Shown here: positions 33,601 to 41,939 of the stretch, in pieces
Numbering within the stretch: the stretch's first letter is position 1
How the letters are laid out: each line of letters starts with the position of its first letter
NCBI GenBank assembly: GCA_946803715.1
Contig: CAMPET010000096.1
Span: forward strand, 1 to 43,640
Length of the DNA: 43,640 bases
From: Beroe ovata
Lineage: Eukaryota > Ctenophora > Nuda > Beroida > Beroidae
Direction of reading: 5' to 3'
The notes under the pieces: model-generated
Database searches by the model: none
Told to the model about the DNA's origin: nothing
What the model saw: only the letters and a program-made list of their open reading frames with translations
Made by a program: the position numbers and the translations under genes

Positions 33601-36600
33601 AATGATGGTCATATCTTCTACTTCAGAACTCTGTCACTCTCTCTCTAATCGTCTTATCTGAGACACAAATTGCCAACACCTGCAGGTGCTATCCATTTGC
33701 TCAACGTGGGATTATTCTTTGTCGTCTATCACGGTGTGCCGGACACATATTTCTTTCGGGCATATATAAGTGATATGCCCTTTGATTGCGCAATAGGATA
33801 TCTTCAAAACGTTAAACTATCGTATCATGGAGGTCACGCGCTCTCATTGCAGCCCTAATTCTGCCAAGTATAGACACTGTACTGCGGCAATTCCCTGGTA
33901 TGTTGTTATTCCAAGTCCAATTACGCTTACTACAACCATGTTGTGACGAGCAGTGATCACGTCATACGTGGTATAAACACGTGTGCTGTCACCATGGCAA
34001 TCACGTGATCATGTGACACCTACCTCCCAGCATGATAGACAAATCTATCGGCAATATCTCCCACTCCTCTCCATCATCCTTCACACTTGTTACTCCTGCT
34101 GCTCCTTCATAAACTTTCCCATCCCCTGACTCCTGCAAACTCTCAGGGACTTTAGCTATCTTCCTCTCTACAACGTATCTTCCCGTCTGCCTCGGATCTG
34201 AAATGATTGTATTAGTTTAACTTCGAAACCTGAAGAGAGAGGGAGGTCTCGCAAAACCGCCCATACATAACATCACGCAACAGTTCGAGATGGCGCATAG
34301 TTTTGATTTAATTAATTTTGGAGAGCGTGTTCCTACGTCAAGCGGAAAGCGATAGGCAGGGAGGGATGGGGAAGACTGCCAAAGGATGACTGCTATAATA
34401 ATCGTAATAATTTGGACCTCTGATCAGTAAGGACTCAATGGTATCTCCAACACAAAGAGCATTGTTACAGTTTTATTAAAGGTAAAGTATTGGTTAAGAG
34501 TCACAGTCATAGTTCATGCAGCATGCATGTGTAGCGTGTTCCAGATAGTAACCTTTGATAGCGTTCCCGCCCAATATAATTAAAAGGTACCTGAGCATGG
34601 CATCAGTTTTGCTCATCTTGATAACTGTCACGGGGCGTTAAAACAAATTGTGCGGGTGTTGCCGATCATACTCTGTCGATTCTCGAAATTGTAACGTGGA
34701 CACGACTTTGTGTCGTGTGGGCGTGCGTATTATATGACATCCGTTCGAGCTTGACGCCCATCATGTTTTTATGACAGCTATATCAAGTTCTGACGATGCG
34801 CGTCTCTATCCCACATATCCGCGNCCTGTCACCTCGTGAGGTGTTATGAGAAGAGAAGGAGGAGGTGAGGGGAGTGGGGTAGGTGTCAAAAGACACGTTC
34901 TTCTTCGCTTTGGGCTGGTGGTCTACAGGAGTTGATCGGAATCTTGTGGTTGTTGACGTCACGCTATTCTTCTCGGGATTGGTTTTGATAGGGGTGAAGA
35001 CCACAGGGATGTTATCGTCTTTGAACAGGTGGGGAGCCGAGGTTGTCCGGTTTGACAAACTCTTCTTCCGTCTCATGGAACACCGCTGTCTGATCTTCTC
35101 GAACGAAAACTTCATGATTCAATAGAAAGTAGACTTGGTTGATTGGAATGAAGTGCTGGTGTTGGTGGTGAATGATAGCAAGGGCACAGGGACCAGCTTA
35201 TGTATGCGAAGTCGGGGCCCAATCCAATCAGTATACCACGTGAGAATGATATCTGATTCCCTATCTGGAGATGAGGAGAACGGGTCGATTGCACTTGCAT
35301 GATTGGATCCGGTCTCATCCCGCATGGTTCAGACTCATCATAGCAGTTGGTGGACGGGATCAGATAACAAGTGATTGGGATGTGGAATGATTGGTTCACG
35401 TGTCATAGAATGATTGGATGAGGACTGTAAGCTTGGAGGAGATGGAAAGCTAGCCGCGTTACCATGCTTCCATGAGAGTTACCATGCCAACCATTGGAGT
35501 GACCCTATCACAGAATGTGTGGCAGAGGCTATCGACACATTGAACACCATGGTGTCGTGTCCCAATTAGTGACAAAATCACCAGTTACCGTGCTAACCTC
35601 ATTCCCGTTGTAGTCAGGTATCCCACAGTTCTCGTCGTTAAGGGACAGAGTCCCGTTGCTATGAACCTCCAGAGTCAGTGAACATGGTCGCCACTGTCCA
35701 GCATCGTTCTTCTTCAGGCAGTAGTAATGACCCACGATGTTAGGGTTCCACTTGCGACCCCTGATCTCGACCTGTCGAAATAGTTGGGGGTTATAGATTG
35801 AACATACATTGCACATCACAGGTGCACCTGTCCTCCCGTTCTAGAAATTGTAAGAATTTTAAATTGGTTTTTAAAATGCAAGATTTTAAAATCAATGAAC
35901 CATTTCCATTATCGACAGAATATTTGAAACTTTCTAAAAGGGGGCTTTCGTCACCATTTGCGTTCTCCAAGAATTTAATAAATGCTCGAACATTTTCAAA
36001 TACCTAACATGCTTGAACCAAATCATATTGCTGTAAAGGAATACTACTTAACAAGTGAGGGAATGCACGTCATCCCCAATCGGTCCAGTACCATGATATT
36101 CGCTAATTCGCATCCCTTCTATCAACACAATATTTGACCTCTCTCTCTACCTCCTACTCCTAGACTGCCCCAATTTCCCATCTCACCTCTCCTCATCACC
36201 CCATATACCTCACCCCCTGACCAATATATGTCACCTCACATCTCCTCATTTGACTCACCCCTCCTCATTTGACTAACCCCTTCCTCATTTGACTCACCCC
36301 TCCTCATTTGACTCACCCCTCCTCATTTGACTCACCTCGTCCTCCCCCTCTGCTGCTCGCGGTGTTCCATGACCGGCAGTCCGGTGAGCTCCCTCGCTCA
36401 CCAACTTCCCCGTAAACGTGGAGCATGTCTCATCAAAGGATGCCACGATGAACCTTTGTTCAGCTGCTGCCATATCCGGGAGCATTGTGTCCTAGGGAGT
36501 CACGTGAGGTTGTCATGGCGTGGTTGCCACAGCAACAAGGAGACTGATAACACCATTTCTTTCTATTTACGTAGCTACCACTCATAGTACTGACCATCGG

Positions 36601-39600
36601 ACAACACCTCTCTGACAACATGACACACATAAAACTGACAACACCGACTTACATGTAGTTGGAGTTTGAGGTTGTTATCGTTGAAGAGGGGGTTGTTAAC
36701 TTGCTCATCATTCATCGTTACTTTCCCTGAAACAAGTAGAATCCTATTATCCTCCTCACTTAAAAGATAAACCTTGACATAAAGAGAGAAAATTTCTTGA
36801 TGACGTTAAAGTTCTTTGACTTGTTGAAACGTTTTACTTTCAAAGGATGCATTATTGACGAATGACGGTCATATCTTCTACTTCAGAACTCTGTCGCTCT
36901 CTTTAATCAGTTATCGTCTTATCTGAGACACAAATTGCCAACACCAGCAGGTGCTACCCATTTGCTGAACGTGGGAATATTCTTTGTAGTCTATCACGGT
37001 GTGCCGGACACATATTTCTCTCGGACACATATAAGTGATATGCCCTTTGATTGCGCAATAGGACATCTTCAAAACGTTAAACTATCGTATCATGGAGGTC
37101 ACGCGCTGATATTGCAGCCCTAATTCTGTATAGACACTGTACTGCGGCAATTCCCTGGTATGTTGTTATTCCAAGTCCAATTACGCATACTACAACCATG
37201 TTGTGACGAGCAGTGATCACGTCATATACGTGGTATAAACACGTGTGTTGTCACCATGGCAATCACGTGATCATGTGACACCTACCTCCCAGCATGATAG
37301 ACAAATCTATCGGCAATATCTCCCAGTCCTCTCCATCCTCCTTCACACTTGTTACTCCTGCTGCTCCTTTATCAACTTTCCCGTCCCCTGACTCCTGCAA
37401 ACTCTCAGGGACTTTAGCTATCTTCCTCTCTACAACGTATCTTCCCGTCTGCCTCGGATCTGAAATGATTGTATTAGTTTAACTTCGAAACCTGAAGAGA
37501 GAGGGAGGTCTCGCAAAACCGCCCATACATAACATCACGCAACAGTTCGAGATGGCGCATAGTTTTGATTTAATTAATTTTGGAGAGCGTGTTCCTACGT
37601 CAAGCGGAAAGCGATAGGCAGGGAGGGATGGGGAAGACTGCCAAAGGAAGACTGCTGTAATAATCGTAATAATTTGGACCTCTGATCAGTAAAGACTCAA
37701 TGGTATCTCCAACACAAAGAACATTGCCACAGTTTCCATTAAGTATTGGTTAAGAGTCACAGTCATGGCTCATGCAGCATGTTCCAGATAGTAACTTTTG
37801 ATAGCGTTCCCGCTCAATATAATTAAGACGGTACCTGAACATGGCATCAGTTTTGCTCATCTCGATAACTGTCACGGGGCATGAACACATATCAAAGTGT
37901 AGGGGCGTTGCCGATTGCTGATCATACTCTGTCGATTCTCGAAATTGTAACGTGGACACGACTTTGTGTCGTGTGGGCGTTCGTATTATATGACATCCGT
38001 TCAAGCTTGACGCCCAGCATGTTTTATGACAGCTATATCAAGTTCTGACTTCTGACGATGCGCGTCTCTATCCCACATATCCGCGAGTGCGCCTAGTGCC
38101 GCGTATGATCATCGCAATTGGATCGAGCGACGAGCAGTGAGCACTATACTCTCTACACTCTAGTCCTGCTCACTACTCTCTCTAGTCTCTCTATCACTCA
38201 CCCCATCGTTTCCCGAATATCCTAACTGCTTTCTGACCGGGGAATTTGACCCAGCCTGATAGTTCCCCATCGGAGAAGGTGAGGGATCCCTCTTCCGGCT
38301 TGTTATGGACATCATCCGCGTCATCCTGTTGTGCAAACTTGATCCTATCCGAGGAACACCTGTAACAGAACGGACATTATTATAGGGGGTGAGAGATAGA
38401 GGGCTGTACCTACAGGGTGAGGGAGTGAGTGAGTGAGCGGTGTACTCTACGTGAGTGAGAGGTGTACTCTACAGGGGTGACTGGTGAGGGAGAGGGTGAG
38501 TGAGGGATCAGACGGTGAGAATATAGGGGGTGAGAGATAGAGGGCTGTACCTACAGGCCATACTATAATAGGGGTCTGGGGCGAGGTGAGTCGCTTTGAA
38601 CGACAGCTCGATAATTTCAACAGTTTGTGTTATGCGTCTTGAACATCGCAATTCAATCAGACTGATAATCATACCGGCCTCATGATTTGGTGCACATAAT
38701 CAGTGGGTACACGTGGCAGCATAAATGGGGGGGGGGCAATGTCAGGACGCTTGTCAAATCACATGTGCAATATGAGGCAGAGTGTTTGAAAATCTATGAT
38801 GATATGTATCTTTATCAGAGATCATGGGTCTCATGGTATCTCTGCGACCATTTGTTGAAATTATGACCATTAGTAAACGTTTACGATAAAAATCTCTGAC
38901 TGACAACCTCTTAGCACCATGACTCACACTGATTAGTGATTGGTTGCGACTGTTACCAGTTTGACTCACATATTTTGACACTATAAAACCTACTTAATTT
39001 CTGGTTGATCATTGCCATAACCCTGTGACTCATACAACCTATTAGTTGTCAATTCTCACACTCCAAAAACCTAAAGTTGACCCTGTGATCATGACCACTA
39101 CGCTATGAGTACAACACGATGTTATAGTTACACCGTCTGGGTAGCACTGCCTGGCCGACAACATGACTAACACTGGCTGGTATACACTGTCACCATGATG
39201 ACACTCACTGTGGCTGGTTGACGATGACACTGCTGATAAAGACTTTACCGTCAGCGGTGACATACACAGGGACATCCTCATTGCTCCATACGTCATCTCG
39301 ACACAGCTGTGTCAAATATACACCAGCATGAGAGCCATCTGAGAGGGGGAGAGAGGGGGTGTTAGACGTGTAACTTCGAGGGGGGGGTTAGACGATGTTA
39401 GTCATTTCATGTGTTAGTTATGGGTATGTGCTGTTTGTGGTTAGGTGTTAGTTATTGTGTTTGTTAAAGGGGGTTGTTAGTGGTGTTATAGTTGTGTTGA
39501 GGAGGTGTTCGTCGGTTTTTAGCGATGTTGTAGCTCATGGTCATTGGTCGGTCATGAGTATTATAGTAGTATTGAGCTGCTTTTTAGCAACATTTGCCAA

Positions 39601-41841
39601 TTAGAGGAGAGGGGCTTAGCAACGTCTATACTTCTCACACTTATACAGCACACTTAGACACACACATAATATGATCAAGTGCTTGTTTAGTATATATTAT
39701 GCAGTGTGAAGGTTATTGGTATATGATCTGTGAGATATCAATCGTGAATATTGTCGATCAAATTGCTTCATGATCGTGAATATTGTCGATCAAATTGCTT
39801 CATGACCGCTACCATATCATTCTGAGATGATGATTATAGTGCTTGACCTGCGCTCAACGGGTAGTGCTTTGTTCTTCTATTACAATAGTGGGAGACCACT
39901 GTCACAGAGCAAGAACGTGACTGTCACATGACAACCACGTGACTGTCACATGACAACCACGTGACTGTCACATGGCAACCACGTGACTGTCACATGGCAA
40001 CCACGTGATACACAGATATGATGCTGCACAAATATATCGCGATATTATGTTTGAGAGTAGCGATAGATCAGCATTGCCGTTGTTATCTCTTGATACACCC
40101 CCGCTGGGAGATGAAGTAATCAGCAAGAGCTGATGGAAAGAGGGTGAGAGCACTCTTTAATCTCCTCAGATAACAGCTTATCCTATTCACAAGATCTCAT
40201 CATATCTTTGGGACGAAACTTTCCCTTGCACAGCTTGCCCTCCCCAATGCTGATAACATGTGTGTGTGTGTGTGTGCTTCAACATAAACATTAGGCTCCA
40301 CAAACAAACACGCCGTCACACACTGAAGTCGATGATGCTTCCTGCGGAGTTAGGAGAGATTAGTCGGGGATTTTTAGCAATTTTCATCGCATTTGACTGC
40401 CTCATTTGACTGAGCGATCATGATTGTTCTAGAATCATCTTATAATCGAGATCTAGAACTTTCCGTCTGTCAAAATGATATCATTATCGATAATTTGGGG
40501 GCCAAATTTGGTGAAAATTAGGTGTCAATACTCTGTAAATTGCAGCGATCGATAGACGATTCTACCATGAATCAAAGATTCTACATCACAGCTTCCTTTA
40601 TCCGTATCAGGGAGTGCGGGCCGGTTTCACTGCAGTTGCTATAGAAACAGAGTTGTCCTGATACCTATCATCATAGCTTACAACCAGTGTAATAGTTGAA
40701 CCCACTCATTTAACTCATACTCGGGTAGTATGTGATGATCATGCTGGTATACTATTGTTGTTACGCTTGCGAAACCCCGGCCAATTGTAGAACTTCGGAA
40801 ACAAAACCTTTGTTACTTTCCACTGCTGCTTATAGTAATTAGCACCATTCACCAGTTTCCCAGTCCGTATCATTGAAACCCAATATCATTTCTCGATTTG
40901 ATTTTCGTCGTATCTTCACCGTCATGACAGACGGATTTGTATCTTAGTATAAACTCAGATTGCTCCACTGACACTACTAAACCAGGCTCTGCACTGCACG
41001 CGTTACCATGACAATCTTACCCAGTCGTCCAATAGTATCCCTTGCCGAACCTAGGGTGTGGAAGTTAGTATATCATGAAGAAGAGAGGTCCCTATACTCC
41101 AAATAGTGTGCTTTTAACACATATTGTACAGGTAGACACGGGGGGCGATACATATCCAGCAATAATATCATTGAATAGCGAGAACATAACTACATCGAAT
41201 ATGCATTACCACCTGTGTGCTGACTATGGCGCGCGCGCGTGATTTATAAAGGAGCTACCTATAAATCCCTTTCACAGTTTAAGCGTTTGGGGCAAATTGT
41301 AGGGGAATTCCTTATATTATGAAGACGGGTACAGCTCAGAGACAAAATGGACTCCTATCAATTGGTCACTTCAATGAAGGATATAACGGCACGATTACAT
41401 ACCGCTGTGGTAAGGATCGGGCGATTCCTCGGGGATATCGAGTAGTCCGGGAACCGCTATGTCCGGATTAGTCTCAGTATCTGTAGGGGAATGTACGGTT
41501 ACTTGGTACAATCGTGTTTAGACTTAGAGGTCATGCATTGTGTGGCCATGGAAACGTGTTCACTGATAACGTATGTTCCTCATGAAATAGCCAGGGCTCA
41601 AGGGCAGAAACCGATTTTATAACTTCGAAATCATTGGTTGACAGGTTAAAACATAGCTCAGGAATGTCATTGATAGTTTCTATGATCGGTGAGGGACATA
41701 TGAATGCTTAATAATCATTTTCGAGTCGCCGACAAAGACTTTAGACTTCAATTCTGACAGCTGAAATAATCACGTTTTCGAGTTTCTATCAAATTCGGTC
41801 GAAATGATACTTGTGGACACGTCTACCACGTCGATCTTATA

Positions 41842-41939
<98 letters not shown>

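Larger units (their letters stand above)
31606..38095. repeat. Two near-identical 3.2-kb blocks in tandem, joined at an N
   Basis: Block 31606-34823 and block 34825-38095 align along their full length with small indels (start offset 3219 bp). The left block ends and the right block begins exactly at the N at 34824. The left block starts inside unbroken sequence at 31606 and the right block ends inside unbroken sequence at 38095. This is the pattern of two contigs or haplotypes overlapping, though a true recent tandem duplication is not excluded. Confidence 0.9.

Noticed and set aside
24863-39338. Avidin- or lipocalin-type barrel as the identity of the repeat
   Set aside because: The G-x-Y/W...G turn pattern is loosely similar, but no diagnostic ligand residues can be matched by eye, so no family is assigned.
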